A DNA stretch of 64,000 nt from Gymnogyps californianus (taxonomy: Eukaryota > Chordata > Aves > Accipitriformes > Cathartidae). A program made the translations under genes and the position numbers. Positions 11,201-25,400 of this stretch are shown one piece after another. Under the pieces are notes generated by a model. That model was not told the DNA's origin. It did no database searches and saw only the letters and a list, made by a program, of their open reading frames with translations. The DNA is taken from positions 22,041,001-22,105,000 of the forward strand of contig NC_059478.1 of the NCBI RefSeq assembly GCF_018139145.2, given 5' to 3'. Position 1 is the stretch's first letter, and each line of letters begins with the position of its first letter.

Positions 11201-14200
11201 TGGGAATTGAGCCCTTGAAGAGGTAATTGAAAGGAGGTAGCTAAATGAGGTGTCTAAGCCACTCAGAGAATGGTAAAGGAAAGTCAAGTAAAGCAAAAAT
11301 TAGCGTAATGGAAGAAGAGATTTAGACATAGAAGTAGCTGATGTTATTGCTTCTGGATGATGAACCAGAGCAAGATACCTCCCTTCCTTTGAGATCTGTG
11401 TTTGTAAACAGGATTTCGGAGCTAGATATTCAAGCCACATTGACTATCTAAGACATCAAAGGTATAACTTTTTCCCCCCGCCTCTTCTCACGTGCAAGGT
11501 TCTCCAGCATTTACCCCTATGTTTCCCGACTCGCTCTACTTATTTAATTACTTATTTAATTCAGGTTATTTCACCGCTCTGCTTTTTAAATACATTTTGT
11601 ATCCTTTTGCCAATTGCTCCTTAAAATTACTTAAACATTGACATTTTGATGATTTCTCTTATCTATGGACTTTTCTGCAGCACTGTTCAACTAGTTGGAG
11701 CCTCATTTTTCCCCACAGCACACTTGTATGTTTGGGTAGAGTATTTATTATTCTGATTATTTTTGTTATGAACACAGTCTCATATGAGAGCAAGGAGGGA
11801 GCAGGTGACCTTCCTAAGGTCATATGCAGAGGTCTATATCCACCAGCTAGTAAAGCATCTAAAATTCCCACTTCACTGCTTTATCAGAACACTACCCTTT
11901 TATTCCTCAGGAAGTTATTCCACAGTTTATTAAAACTGCTATCCTGGAGGACACAATTTGTTTAACTCATAGCTCACTTTTTCACTCAAGGCTTTACTTA
12001 TGTATATTATATTATATAGTAATAACAATAACGACAATAATAACGTATGTTATGTAATGAGCAAGCACATTAAGAGATCTGATGTCAAGGCAAATGCAAT
12101 GAAAGAGTTAAGGTAGTTCTTCAAGTGCTCCACTTAACGAAGCTAGTATTTTAATGATCCCAACTAGGATTAGAAGTTAACACCTCATTAAGATGAATGG
12201 GGGATATAGTTTGCACCTTTACTGTTGCTTCTATGCTGTGTGGCTTGCAGGCTCCTTCTACGGTTTCTGGAGGGCAGGCTTAAAGAGAACAAGAGTGCAT
12301 CATTAATTTATATAGGGAAGTCTCTTTGTAAAAGAAATGACTAGTGACTGTATTTTGAATGAAACTCTGGTTCTGCAGAAAACTGTTTGCCGGTGTAAAG
12401 ACCAAAGCATCAAGGGATTCATGACATTCTTGTACCCACTCTTTTCCACTGTTAGGTTTCATGGCATAAGAGAAATATTATTACTCAAAATACCTATTTT
12501 ATACAGGTGCAGTCCTGTAAAAGTGCACTCAGTGAGACCTAAGCCCTTCCCATATAAGGAGGAAAACCAGATGTTTCCCTCATGGCCATATTTGCATTCA
12601 GTATTAAAATGAATAAAGATCTAAAGCCCACCTAGAGGCAGAATCACAGTTGTGCTTTAATAATAAAATCTAGTTCAAGTGAGCTTGATTCCTTTTCCTC
12701 TATCTCCAGCATAAAAAAATACATATTGTATATAGATAAACAATTTTTCTTCAGTGGACCTTACACCTGTTTTTACAAGGAGGTTGGTACCATGATCCAA
12801 ATTAAGCTGATGAAGGAAAGCAGAGAATGGTCTGCCAATATTTAACAAAGGATATAGTTGCAGGCCCTCCTGGGTGCCAACATAATGTGTTTGCATGACA
12901 CCTCACTGCCTGTGTCTTCGTTTGCTTGAAGCCATATAGGTTTGAGATAAAGTAGGTACAGAGAATTCCAGGTGAGTCATGATCACTCTAAGATAAGGGT
13001 ATCAAGAGAGAAGAATAACCCGTAACTGTCTTAGTACACATATATACAAAGGTGTGCACATACATATAGTCATATTCTGGCCTATTCAATCACAGTAAGG
13101 ATGGTTTTACACATTAACATTATTGAATTGAAGTAACTAGCGGAAATAGTGGAAACATTTTCTATATAAATATTTATACTGCCCCTGTTTTGATGTTTTT
13201 CTATAATTTTAATTGCCTGTTCAGTGGAATTACAGATGTTCACTTTAAATGGAGAGGTCTTTTAAATATCAATGCCTTCATATTTACAGAAACAGAACTG
13301 GATCTGAAGGAATACAGTATGCCATAAATCCAATATTTAAGAGCCCACAGCATCCTTTTTCATTCAAAAGACAAAATTCCCATAGATGCAGCAAATTCTG
13401 TAACAGACTCAGAGACCAATGGGTTATAGCCTGCAGTGATTAATGCTAATTGCTAGCCAAGGTTTTGGCAGGGATTAGTGATTTTAGAGATCCAACTTCA
13501 AAAAAATATCTGATAAGAGATTGATTTTCAGAAAAGGAACAGTCTCATCTTCCTGTGAATTGGACCCCTTTAAATTATCTCTGCTTTGGTACCCCACAAT
13601 GAACACATTTAAAATTACCAGTAACTTCTGGAAATCTTGTCCAGAATTTAGCAATGCTATTATCCATACCATGTGTATTTTATTTTCTGATTTCTTAAAA
13701 ATCCATTTCACTTGCTCCCTTTTTGAATCTATTATACTTTGATTCACAAACTTCTCCATGCTGCTGAACAGATAAAACCAATAGGCAATATTTTAATCCA
13801 GATGTAATTCCTAAGCATCTAAGGAAGACATTTTCAATGTAAAGGGCTTGATGCCTACAATACATTTACATGAAAGTTCAGTAAGCACTGTATCAGACTG
13901 CTCATTTTCCAAACCAGTTGCAGGCTTGGTTTGTTTCTAGGTAATTTAAGTGTACATTTCTTGTTTAGGTGACAGAGCTGAAATGTTTTGTGACTTTCTT
14001 GCAACCAGGAATGAGTTAACAGCATACATGAAAGTAGTTAGATTGTTTCTAAATAATCCTAAATGTGTATTTAAGCAAAAAAAGTTTCATAATATTTTCA
14101 CTCTATGCTATTAGCAATTTTGAAACAACTAATTACTGCTGGTATGCAAATTTAGTGAAACCAAATTAAATAAATATCAGATATATGGATAAATCTGCTA

Positions 14201-16860
14201 GTGAAGACATGTGCTTTATATCAGTTTGTACACATCCTGTGTTTGCTATGAAACCTGTTTAAACAAATAGGTGATAAAAGAGTAAATGAGTCAATAAAAA
14301 AAATCCCCTAAGTACCAAGTTGTGAATTGTATGCTATTAGATCTCTCCATGGGTAAATGTGTTGCCTGCTCTGCTGTAACGGACAAGCTCCCTCTTAAGT
14401 AAATACTGTCTCTTTTAAAAGAACAGATCTAATAAAGGCCTAGATTTTCTGTATATCAAGGAAATATATTTTCAAGCTGCTTTTATTGTTTCACAGCAAA
14501 ACCAAAAGACATTCTGCTATCAAAACAATAATGGTATTTCCATACAGACTTTTTTTTCATCTGGCAAAATACTGTATGAATGGAATAGGGAAAACCAGAC
14601 TGATTATGTCCAAGCTCGTGATTGTAAAATTTCTGCTACCAAAGATGTTTTAACTAGCTAGACTCCATTGATCTACAGCAAAGCTTTGTCAACTAAAGCT
14701 TTTTTCTTAAATTGATTCTCCATCTTGTCTTCTCATTCTTTCGACAGCACACAGCAGGAAGCTCTGTCTACATACAGAAAACAGGATCTTGCTGTAGGCA
14801 TGGGTATAAAACAAAAAGACAGTGATTAAAGAAAAAAACAGACTGCTGTTAGTATTTGATCTTAAAATTATTGATCTTGTCAATCAGTTACAGACACAGA
14901 GTGCCCATTTAAATCTGTAATAACTATTAATGTTACCACAAAAATGCTGACCACCTGAAAAACCAAAGAAATCTATATGATAATGCAATGTGATGCTTAT
15001 TTGGCTGTATAGCTATTCGTAGTATGTGAGAGTAAGTGCAACGTCCCACTTGACAAAGAACACATCTCTAAAATTTCTTTTAAAATTAATATGATGTAAG
15101 ATTATGAGGTTCACATGATAGACTTACATTTTGAAGACTGTGTTAACTAAGAACTTTTGATTCTTTGATTGCCAAAAGCATTATTAGTTTTTATCAGACA
15201 TGTATTAATAACATAACATTTTTTCTTATAACTGACCCAAACTCAAGCATTACATTAAGATACTGTTAAAAACCCACCGAGCTAAGCCAGCATCATGCTA
15301 TCTTTGTTCTGTATGTGCAATTACATATTTATTCTGTCTCAAGAGCGTGCATTCCTATTGTAGTTGTACTAATAGTCCCTCTAAACATATTTATGTGTAA
15401 ATATAATTGAAAATCAGTAAAAAAAAAATCTTATTTCAAAACTAAGTGCACTTCAGTTGCTGGTCCTATTAAAAGCAAAAAACGTTTGACCATTTGGAAC
15501 AAAACAAAACCCCAGAGATCTTGAATCAATCTCCATACAAGCTTTAACTTACAATCAAATGTCAATCGCTAAAGCTTGTCACCTTAAGATAAGGTGGATA
15601 TTTTCAAAGGCAGCAATTGTTGCACACAAAGTCCCACAATGATCCAGTTTACAAATATTTAGCAGAAACGTTCATGTAACTTACAATATTATCTTTCTCT
15701 CTATAAAGAGGAGAAGGCATTTACTAACAATTTGATAATGTCTCTGGGACCGGAAAAAGATACAAATAGCACAGACAGCTGCATCTAATCTGTAACTGGT
15801 AAAAATATACAGGAAGGTTCATTTACATAACAGACAAGTAGGAATGCATTGTAGTTTTATGCCAGTCAAAGGGTTTATGGAAAGCCTTTGCCCATCTCTA
15901 ATATATGTGTAAATTAAATTTTATGAAATGCATTTTAAATGTACTTCATTGATCTTCTGAATCTATCATAAGCCTCTAGTTCATATTTTGGTGCCTGTCT
16001 AGTGTGTCACATGGGTTTGAAACCAATAGAGGCTCATACTGAGGGGTTTTTCTTTGTTTGAATTACTTTATTGGTTGAGTGGAAGGATTAAAGATAGACT
16101 AAAAAGTCATTATGATGATGTAATAAAACACATATTGTTTGTTCCTTCACTTTAAAATCTGCTTTTTAAGCATTCTTCTGTTAGAAGCCAGAATGAAATG
16201 TCATTAAGCATCTGGACATAACAATAACTATTTAAATTTTTTGTTTGTTTTTCTTTTAATCTAGGCAACACAGAAGTAAAAATAAAATTAAAGATTTCAT
16301 ACAGAAATTATTGTGAATTGCTCACTTTTTCTTATTATAGATAAATATAGCTCAATTATTTTTAAAGTGACAGTTGGATAGAAAATGCAATAACTTCATA
16401 ACCCTACTTTTTGTCATTGCGTGTGAGACGATTCACATTAAAAAATAAAAACCTCAAGCATGCTTCATCGTGCTTTTATATTGTGTATTAAGAGTTGAGC
16501 TTTCAGTGTATGAGAAGATGCATGTGGAACTCTAGAATAATAAAAAAATGCTTAAATAATATATCAATGAAAAAAAGAATAAAAGAATACACATCATATT
16601 ATGCCATTGAACCTAAAAATGCTTGTTTTCCTGCAATGGGAAATATTAATGTGAAACCTTTTCCCCTTGCTCCCAAAGAGACACATTTTTGTTTCTTTGT
16701 ATTTTTGACTAAGTATTTTTTTCTAATCAGGAAGGAACCTTTCAATGCTGGAACCCACTTCATAATACTAGAGACAAGTATACGAAAATTTCTTTCACAT
16801 TCTTGTCAGTTAAATTATTTATCAAGTGATCATGCTTTCTTTGTGCTTTTCTTTTAAGAC
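8246..16860. other. AT-rich non-coding sequence, no gene recognised
   Basis: Only short overlapping open frames are present, none longer than about 91 codons until 16495-16857 (120 codons, product unrecognised and Phe/Lys-rich as expected of AT-rich chance frames). Around 11990-12050 there is an irregular AAT/AAC-rich stretch. Otherwise I see nothing here. Confidence 0.6.
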
Positions 16861-17335
16861 AGTAGGACTTCACCCTTCGCTCCTGCAGTATTCTCCAAGC
16901 CCTTGAAATAACTCTTCCTTTGAATTACTGGTTATTGGCATTGAAGTACTTCTCTGCTCTTCTCCAGGACTTTGAAGCGTGTCAGGAATTAACGTCAGGG
17001 TTTGGCACAGAGGAACTCCGCATGAGTGGGAGGGAAGGGCTCCGTCCCTCCTAAAAGAAGTGAAAGAGTATGCGTGGCTGTGTGCCACTGATGCTGGGAC
17101 TTCTCCCCAGCCACTTTACTCCCAGGAGAAAGCTGCTTGTGCAGATATGGAGAGATATGAGGTTTTCACAAAAATGCCCGAAGGCAACATGTACCTGTCC
17201 TCCTGCCTGAGATCAAGCCCTGGCTGCTCTGGAAGACACATGCCACTGTAGCTGAACAGCAAAGTCTTTCCTTTGGAGCCAGGGCTGCTTCTTGAGGGGA
17301 GGCTGGAAACTCAAACTGAGGAGTCAAGGCCCTGA
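16861..17335. other. Slightly GC-richer patch, unassigned
   Basis: Base composition is visibly more balanced than the flanks. There are open frames of 90 codons on the plus strand (16979-17251) and 72 codons on the minus strand (17088-16870). Neither product is recognised. A polypyrimidine-AG at about 17100-17110 looks like a splice acceptor, but no matching donor or conserved protein was seen. It could be a decayed exon or simply a compositional fluctuation. Confidence 0.2.
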
Positions 17336-19420
17336 TGAAGTTTGTATTTTCCTACACAGGGAAAATTATTATTATTTCTGGTGTGGAGACCTTTATGTTT
17401 CTACTACCCTATAGAATTGCAGAGGTGTCTGAATGCTGGTTATCGCTATGTCTCAGAGCAGACTGCGTATCAAGGACAGGAAATGCAGAAGGTGAGCAGG
17501 GTGCAAAATCACCTCTCCCTCCCCATTTCCACCCATATGAAATGCTGATTACTCGCTGATTAATATCACTGGCAAGAATACAAAAACAAATACCCTGTCT
17601 TCCTCTGCAACTGTTACCTCCCACCCTTTCCTAGTCCAACAACTTTAGCATTCGTTTTCAGTATGATGTACTCCACTAGGTCTTTTGTCTGAATGAAAAA
17701 AGAAAACCAACACATGGGATCACGCTTTTTGTGAGGATTTTTATTTTACATATATGTGTATGTGTATACGATATGCTAATTTTCTCCTTTCACTTCAGCC
17801 TGCTTTACCGATTTTAAATAGGCTTTGTCCTTATTTCACAAGATCTGAAAATTTCAAGCCTTGTTTATTACTGGGTATAAAAAGTGATGCATATATTAGA
17901 TTTTCAGAAGTTTATCTTAATGAGAGTTTAAAGCAAATTTTCAGATTAGCCAAGTTCCATTCTGATCTGACACAGACTTAATTTTGGTCTCTGATGTGCA
18001 GACATGTATCACTATCTTGTCAAGTCCTCTGTTGTTCATGCACATACTTGTGCGTCTGGGATGGAGTGTGAGCAGCCTGCCACAGCAGATAGCAGTAAAA
18101 CTATTTAATACCTTGCAAAATGATTGTAACATAACAAATTGTCAGTAGTGCAAAGCAAGAGAGCAGTAAGTATAAGTTTCCAATAAAACATCTTTTTTTA
18201 TCCTTATTTATATATTCACATCAGGTACATCAAAAACTGAGGATTATTTTGTCACAGATACACTGAAGGAAATGTAGAGTTTGAAAAGAGGTAAGAAGAC
18301 CATAAGAACCCTCTGCTAGTTATGCAGGATTTTTGTATAGGTCAAACCTCAGAAGCTGGCCACAGTCACTGTGAAGCTTTGGGTAAGAGGAAAGCCTGGG
18401 TGCTTGCTTGGGTACGCAGCTTTGTTCACCTCATCATCAGTTCTTCAGTGAGGGGCAAGATGAACCTCTGTCCTGAGGCCGGATACCAGAGAGGGTGTCG
18501 AGTGTTTCAGAGCTAAACTTCATCACTTCTCTGCCTCACCCACCAACTTATAACCACTCATGGTCAGCAAAAGGCACTTAGCAGCAAACAGAGCAAACAC
18601 TCACATACATGGTTCTCCGTTTGTCCATCATGAAGGAGACGTAAGAGGGGATTGGGCTTCCAGTAGCATTGTGGCCACATTTAATGCTCTCGTTTCATCA
18701 GCCTGCTCTGAAATTTCCTTTGCTGCAAAATGTAGGAGTGTTTTTTGGCTCTATAGCATCAGTAACCTCCAAATTTTGGTTCTTAAAGTCATTGGTCAGT
18801 CCTCACTGACAAGTTTTCATATTCTGCCTTTGAAACAGCCAGACATAATTTGATCCCTAGATAAAAACCCAGAATGCTGCTAATTACTTCTATTGAAAAT
18901 TAGTACAGCAGAGACACAGCCCACTGATCCAGAATCATGTCCTCTGCAACTACAGTCAGAACTTGATTTCCATGACGAGCTCTCCTGGCTCTCTAGAAGA
19001 TGATGGCTGCCCTCTAGTGACAAAGATATTTCTGCTGACACATTGCAGTAGATGCAAACATGTTAATAAATACTGTCTTGTAGATCAATATATAACAAGA
19101 GGTTTGGATCTAAGAAAGATAAAGAATCTTAAGATCATGAGCAAAAGCACTGGGCTTGGAGGCATTAGAAAAAGAAGCATTCCAGGTTGAACAGACATGC
19201 CGTCCTCAGTTGCAGCAATTTTTTAAGGTAAATTTTTATTTGATCAGAAGTTCTGAGATTTTTTAAATTTCTGACGTTTCTGTTATCAGCTGAACAACCT
19301 ATGATTATTATAACAAGACCAGAATAAGAGCTCTGCATTGCAGAGAGTTTCACTTTCTGCTAAAAGCATCCGACTCCCATGCACTTACTGATACAAAACA
19401 CATTTTTTACAATATTTCTA
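17336..19420. other. Non-coding sequence, no gene recognised
   Basis: Short open frames on both strands, the longest being 97 codons at 18560-18853 on the plus strand. No recognised product, RNA gene or transposon. Confidence 0.55.
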
Positions 19421-19470
19421 TGTGTATGTGTGTGTGTACGTGTGTGTGTGTGCATGTGTGTGTGTGTGCA
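19421..19470. repeat. (GT)n microsatellite, interrupted
   Basis: About 50 bases of alternating GT with interruptions (TA, AC, CA), so an imperfect dinucleotide repeat. Such alternating purine-pyrimidine tracts can adopt Z-DNA and are often polymorphic in length. Confidence 0.9.
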
Positions 19471-22400
19471 TCTGTAAGTGCTAACAGAGTTATGTTTTCA
19501 CCATTTCCTAGATGAAATCACAAGTTGAATTGAAGGGCCAGTTATGGAGTTCGTTTTTGGAATAGTGCAGACAGTATCAAATGTTAGAAACATTACTAGA
19601 AATCACGAAGGACTATATTGAGAATGAATAAAGAACTATATTTAATGTTTACATCAGTGTGTTATTTCATGTTAACTGTGAGGTAGCCCATAGAATATAA
19701 TGATGTAATTCAGAACAAATATATGAAAGAATATTCTATGTAAGCTCTTTGATTCTAATTGCTCTGGGAGAAGCTAAAATCTCATCTACAGAAAAACCAT
19801 GGGGAAAAATTATCACATTTCTACATGATGATGCATCTCAGAATAAGAGATTTGGGGATAAAACATGTAAGTTTTCTGCTCTGTCCTGCTGTCTGTGAGA
19901 ATGTAAGTTTATATTTCTGAAGTGTTGTGCATCTCATTCCTTTCATTGGTAATTTCATTTCTAGACTTTTTTTTACTTTTTTTTTTTTTTTTTTAAATTT
20001 CAGTTGTGGTCTTCTTAGGATCTGAAAACTTGTCTTCCTTAACTGATGCTCTAAACTCTCTGGTACTGAGAGAATACTGTCACGTCACCTACCTTACACT
20101 CACTTATCCACAGTAAATATTTAGCTCTTTCCTGTTCAGCAAGCTCGTTCCTCTGTGCCATCATTCTTGTTGTTGTGAATCTACTATGAAGAGTAACATC
20201 ATGGACTTTTAAAATCTGTAAAACTTTCCATCTAAAATTTGCTCAAATCCTGATACCAATCCTAAAGTCCAAATCTGCAATTCAAGTTGGCATCTCAAAC
20301 TTCAAACATAGTGAAGTCTTACTCATGGATTGGGCAAACACAAACTGGAAATCATATTGACTCTGGCTCAGGAATAATTGCTGTTTAGGAAAGCCATTAA
20401 GCACATGCTTAATTCACACTGTAATGTCTTATTGCCAAAGAATATAGCCTTTTATAACAAAGATAGTAATCTTTCTATCCAAATTATGTAACATGACATA
20501 GTGACTCTGCCAGATTTACCATCCTTAGTTAGGAAAATGTATAGGGAAAACATTTCCTTATTGACAAAAGCACTTACTATATGCTGAAGAGTTCCATTGA
20601 CTTCAGTGGGATTTAAACAAATTAGAAATGTCTTCCCAAATTTTAGATGTCTCCTGAAGTAGAACTTGAGAGGATAAACATAAACCACTCCCCTCTCTCC
20701 TAGTGTGTGTATTTTTTCTCCATACTTACATGGCAGTTTAAGTTTAGCTTCAGATGTTTTACTACTGAAAAGTTTAGCTTCAGCACAGCAAAATATTTCT
20801 GAGAAGTGAGTTTCTACATTTGGCAAAGTCATAACATTGAATCATTTAATTTTGTACATAGGAAGAATATAACAATTTTTTATTGTAAGAAACCATATGA
20901 ACTGTCTAGAATGTAACATTTTAACGTAGATAAAATCATGGACTAGTCTGGCATTACACCTGAACAAATGGAAAGTTGATTATTTTACATATCTTTGTAT
21001 AATAATGAACCCTTCACATGAAGAAAGCTGCCCTCTTGAGAGACTTCTCCAGCTATTGTCTTCTACCTATGGGAGATGCTAAAAACTGTAGCAGTTCTGT
21101 CACTGTTCCCCTGCAGCTGGCCAATGAGAAATACTGGAAGATCCATAAAGGTGAAAATTTCTCTAGCCTTGAATAAAACACCTCATTTCTTGGTAGCCAC
21201 TCTCAGCAGATATCACTGTTTCACTCCAAGCTTATTATAACCTGTTGGTTTATCCAAAGGAAGGGAGTTGTTTTTCCTTGTTATCCACAGGTTTTGATAA
21301 GACTCTTACAGAACACATTTGGCTATATTGTTGTCACCCCTTTAACATTAAACCATGAAAAAAATATATTCATTAAGTGGCTGCAATATCCATCTCAGCA
21401 TTTCATGCCAAAAGAAACAGGTGCTTCCCATTCTTACACACTGTGACCACTTGTCATGGCCTTTCCAACTTTTTTTAGGCAATGGGTGTCCAAACTATCC
21501 CCCAATTTACTTTATAAAATGGAACTATATATATATGTAACATTATTTATTAATTATTTGTAGTGGTAAAAGTGATGGGTTTTCCTACATAAGGGCTGAC
21601 TCTCCCTCTGAATGTAACTTCTCCCTTTGTTGTTCGGATTGTCCAAGGGATGCAGGTAGCCTCAGTGTACAAAGGTATTGTCACTGTTGTAGATCTGATC
21701 TACTTTAGACAGATATTGACAATTCTACTTCTGCTGACAGCGTGGTGTTTCGGTTATATGTGCAGTGCTCATCTGGAGAAAGCTGAACTCCTCCTTTCAT
21801 GCGTGACAGAAAATCCTGGTTTGATATTGGACTTCTGGCTAACATTCAATGCCAATCCAACTGTATCTTATGTCCTTGCCTTCCTAGTCTTCTTTAAGCC
21901 TCTTCTCCTTTTGCCATGCTGAAATCATGCAACAGACCTTTATAAAAGGAAACCAAACCCAAGCCACCCTTTATGTGCTCATAGGATACATCCTTTGTGA
22001 ACATACACAATGATTGCTTAAAATCATTCTGAAAGATGGTGGGGATGACATTCATCTGACTTCCCTTCCCTTCCAGAAGTTAATGACCCTGTACATTAGT
22101 TTCTCATGAAAATAATGCCATGAAAACATGTTGAGATTCAAGCATCTTAGTTCTGTTCATTTTGCTGAACTTCTATATCTTATTTTGCTTTATTTTACAT
22201 GCTCTGCATCAGGAAGCAATACTGCATTGAGTTACACCAGCTGACTCTCTGGCCTTAGATCTGTCTTATAATTTTCCCTGGTAATGTTTCCAAGTAGTAA
22301 AATTTGGATCCAGATGCTGAGTTCTTTAAATAGGTGCATTTTATCATCTTAAGTCTTACCAAATCAAGGAAAGCATACTCACAGTTAATATAATAGTTGA

Positions 22401-25400
22401 TTTCAAAACTATGTAAAAATGCCTCATATAAGAGATCAGTGTATTATTTCACTTATAGCTGCATCAGCATCTGCCTATGGAAACCATAGTGACCTTAGAT
22501 ATGGGTCAAGCTGTGCAAAATATCCCTAATAACTTTCTGCCACTGAAGCAGAGGTGTGCTGTCCACTCTGGTGTTCCTCTCACACGCCCCTCAGTGGCAT
22601 TTGTCTGACCCTCCCTGCAGTGACTCCGTTCTGCTACTTGACACTCCAGCAAAGGACAAACAAGCAGGTTTCCACAGAGTTAGTGGTCTGCATTGCATTG
22701 AGCTGAACAGTGAGCTCATTCTGAAGGGTCTGACAAGCACCAGAACCACCACAAACCAGGGCAGCTCCAACTGCAAGGGCAGTGGGAGCCAGGGAAGCGG
22801 AACAAGGCTTTTCCCTTTCAGGGGCTGTAAGGTGTTTGCCATCTCATGTAACTTAACTCTAAAGGTTCTTCATGTTAAGTCATTTTTATATGCCAGATTA
22901 TTTTGCTGTCGTCTGGTTGTTTTGTGTTGGGTTTTTTTGTTTATTTTGTTTGTTTTTCTTTTTTCATCCACCTCTTCAATAAATTGGGCTGCTATGCTTA
23001 AATTTTAGAAAAGTATGCTATTCCATCAATGTCAAAATATTTCCTTTAGATAAGTCACTTTTGGTGAAAATCTATAGAAAGCGGAGAGGGGTGGATGGAA
23101 CACCACTCTGGCATATCCAAAACAAGGCAATAGCAAGAAAAGGGTGAGAGGATCACGGTACTGGTGAGAAGGAGTATGGCAATAACACCACCACCTCTAG
23201 GATCCCCACATCCCCTGCTGTAACTCCACGCACATTCAGTGGACATTTTGATGTAGCGCCATTCTCTTGATCTCACTTTGTTCCCATGCATAGTGAAAGC
23301 AAATTATGAAATCTCAGAAATTGCTATGAAACAGCTCTTAAGTTAGGTCTTTGGCAAGGGACTGTCTCTTACTTTGTACCACAACTAGAATTTTAACCCA
23401 GCTGATCTCTAGGTGCTACAGAGATATGAATGTTTAATCATGATGATCAGCATTGAAAACATAACATTTTGAAATATTAGGTGTTTTGTATATAAACTGT
23501 CTTTCTAATGGAGTGTCTAAATTTCATTCTTTGTCTTGGACCTTGATTTTACAGAGTTGTGGTTTCTTTGTAATAAAGTAAATTTCCAGTAATTTCTTCT
23601 GATGTTGTCATCATCACCAGTTAGTAACACCTGGCTGAATGTGTAACATAACATCTCTTCCAACCAAGTAAGCCCCATCTACAGAGCAATTTATCAACAG
23701 AGCTGCCTTGAGCTGTGTCCCAGAGATTTTATTTTAGACCAATCCTGCCCTTTCAGAAGTGTCTCATAAAGTCTACTGATGGATCATATCTACTTTTGCA
23801 TTGTTTATCTTAGCACTTGGGCAAGCAGGAAGACTTCTGCTGACATCAGCATGAGCACTTATGTCTTGTTCCATGCTGGAAAGCCATTTGGAAGAACTTA
23901 ACACTGAAAAAACAGTAGATGAATCTTTGAAGAGTGCACTCACAAGAATGGTGGCAGTAGTAGAGAGTAGCTAATATTAAAAATTTCTGTGGAGAAAAAA
24001 ACTGGGGATAGAGAAATCGGAGCTATACAGCTTGGAGAAGGGCAAAGAAGATCAATGTGTTTATTATCAATAAATCAATTTGCTAATCCAGGTGGAATTC
24101 TGCAGCTGTTGGATGTAGAGGGTAAAAGGAGGTGAGTGGGTTGATTTTTTTTTTTTTAATAAGAGGAAATCAATATCCTAATCAAATATCAGATAGGAGA
24201 TGATGAGTAGAGAAGAGAATCTACATAATGTATGGTTCTAAATTGGTTTCCTAAAATACCCATGTTAATGATGAAGGAACTCATTCTAAATTAGTGTATA
24301 TTGGCATCGTTTAATATAACTGCCATAACTTAACTTGCACCAGCTGGGAAATCAGCTTAGCATATCCAAAGATAACACCAGGGTAGAATTGCCCATTTTC
24401 CTCAGTGATGCTTGTTCCATATGGATAACAGTAAATTTATACAGGTTTTAAGTAAAATCAAGTTCATAGTGAGGATAGTTTGGAATGGCAGGCAAGTCTG
24501 ACGAAGCTTTTCTTAGCCTGGGCTACAAAAAAGGCCTCCCTCTGCCCCTCTGTTCAAGAACAGAGATTCCTCACTAGCAGCATAACTCTAAGCTCTTGCA
24601 GCTGAAGACCTCATATTAACATGAACTAATGAATGCCCACTTCAGCATATCATGATTGCTGTATTGTCTAAAGTATCCAACCCAGACACATCATATACAT
24701 GCTTTTGAATCATTTGAGTTTAATAAGGTTCCTCTGGCAAGAGTTTACAACATGGTTCTTACATTTTGCAGAAAACATTTTGAACAGGCCACAACAATAA
24801 TCATTAAATACATGCCACATTCTTTGTGTTCTATATATAACTCAAACATTCTTATTAGTTTATTAAAACATCATGTTTATTAAAGATGAAAGTTTATGAT
24901 TAATTTGGAACTCATTGCATATATATAATATTAAAAAAAAATCAAAACCTTTAAAGAATCTTTATAGAAGCTCTCTTTTTTCATCATAAATATTCCCAGA
25001 CCTGTACATAAAGAGTCAGATTGGCTTTGATGATATATGGGATAGTGGAATAAGGACGGGAGAAATGAACAGACTCCTTCTTGGGTATATAGAGAAATAA
25101 AAAAAATTATGTCTAGATACGTGAAAAATAAAGTCAAACAGCAGATGTGATGTCCATAATGTCTTCATTTTTCTGTTATTCTCAAATTAAGTATTCATTC
25201 TTAAGGAAACCTTTTGAACATTCTGATATGACTGGAGTTATCTGTGACTATATCTGTTTAAAAACTTCTGTGGACTAGAAAGCCAGTTATTTCTTGATGC
25301 ACTGGGCAATTTAAAGTTGTTTTCCAAACTGGTTAGTTCAATCCATGTTCATGTATAATTTGTGTAAAATAAACTTGCCTTGCATTTGCCATATGAATTA

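Noticed and set aside
19977..19994. Minus-strand poly-A tail of a retrocopy
   Set aside because: Nothing recognisable precedes it on the minus strand.
22556..23008. 150-codon plus-strand open frame as a membrane protein gene
   Set aside because: The apparent hydrophobic C-terminus comes from a T/G-rich low-complexity stretch, and no domain or homologue is recognised.
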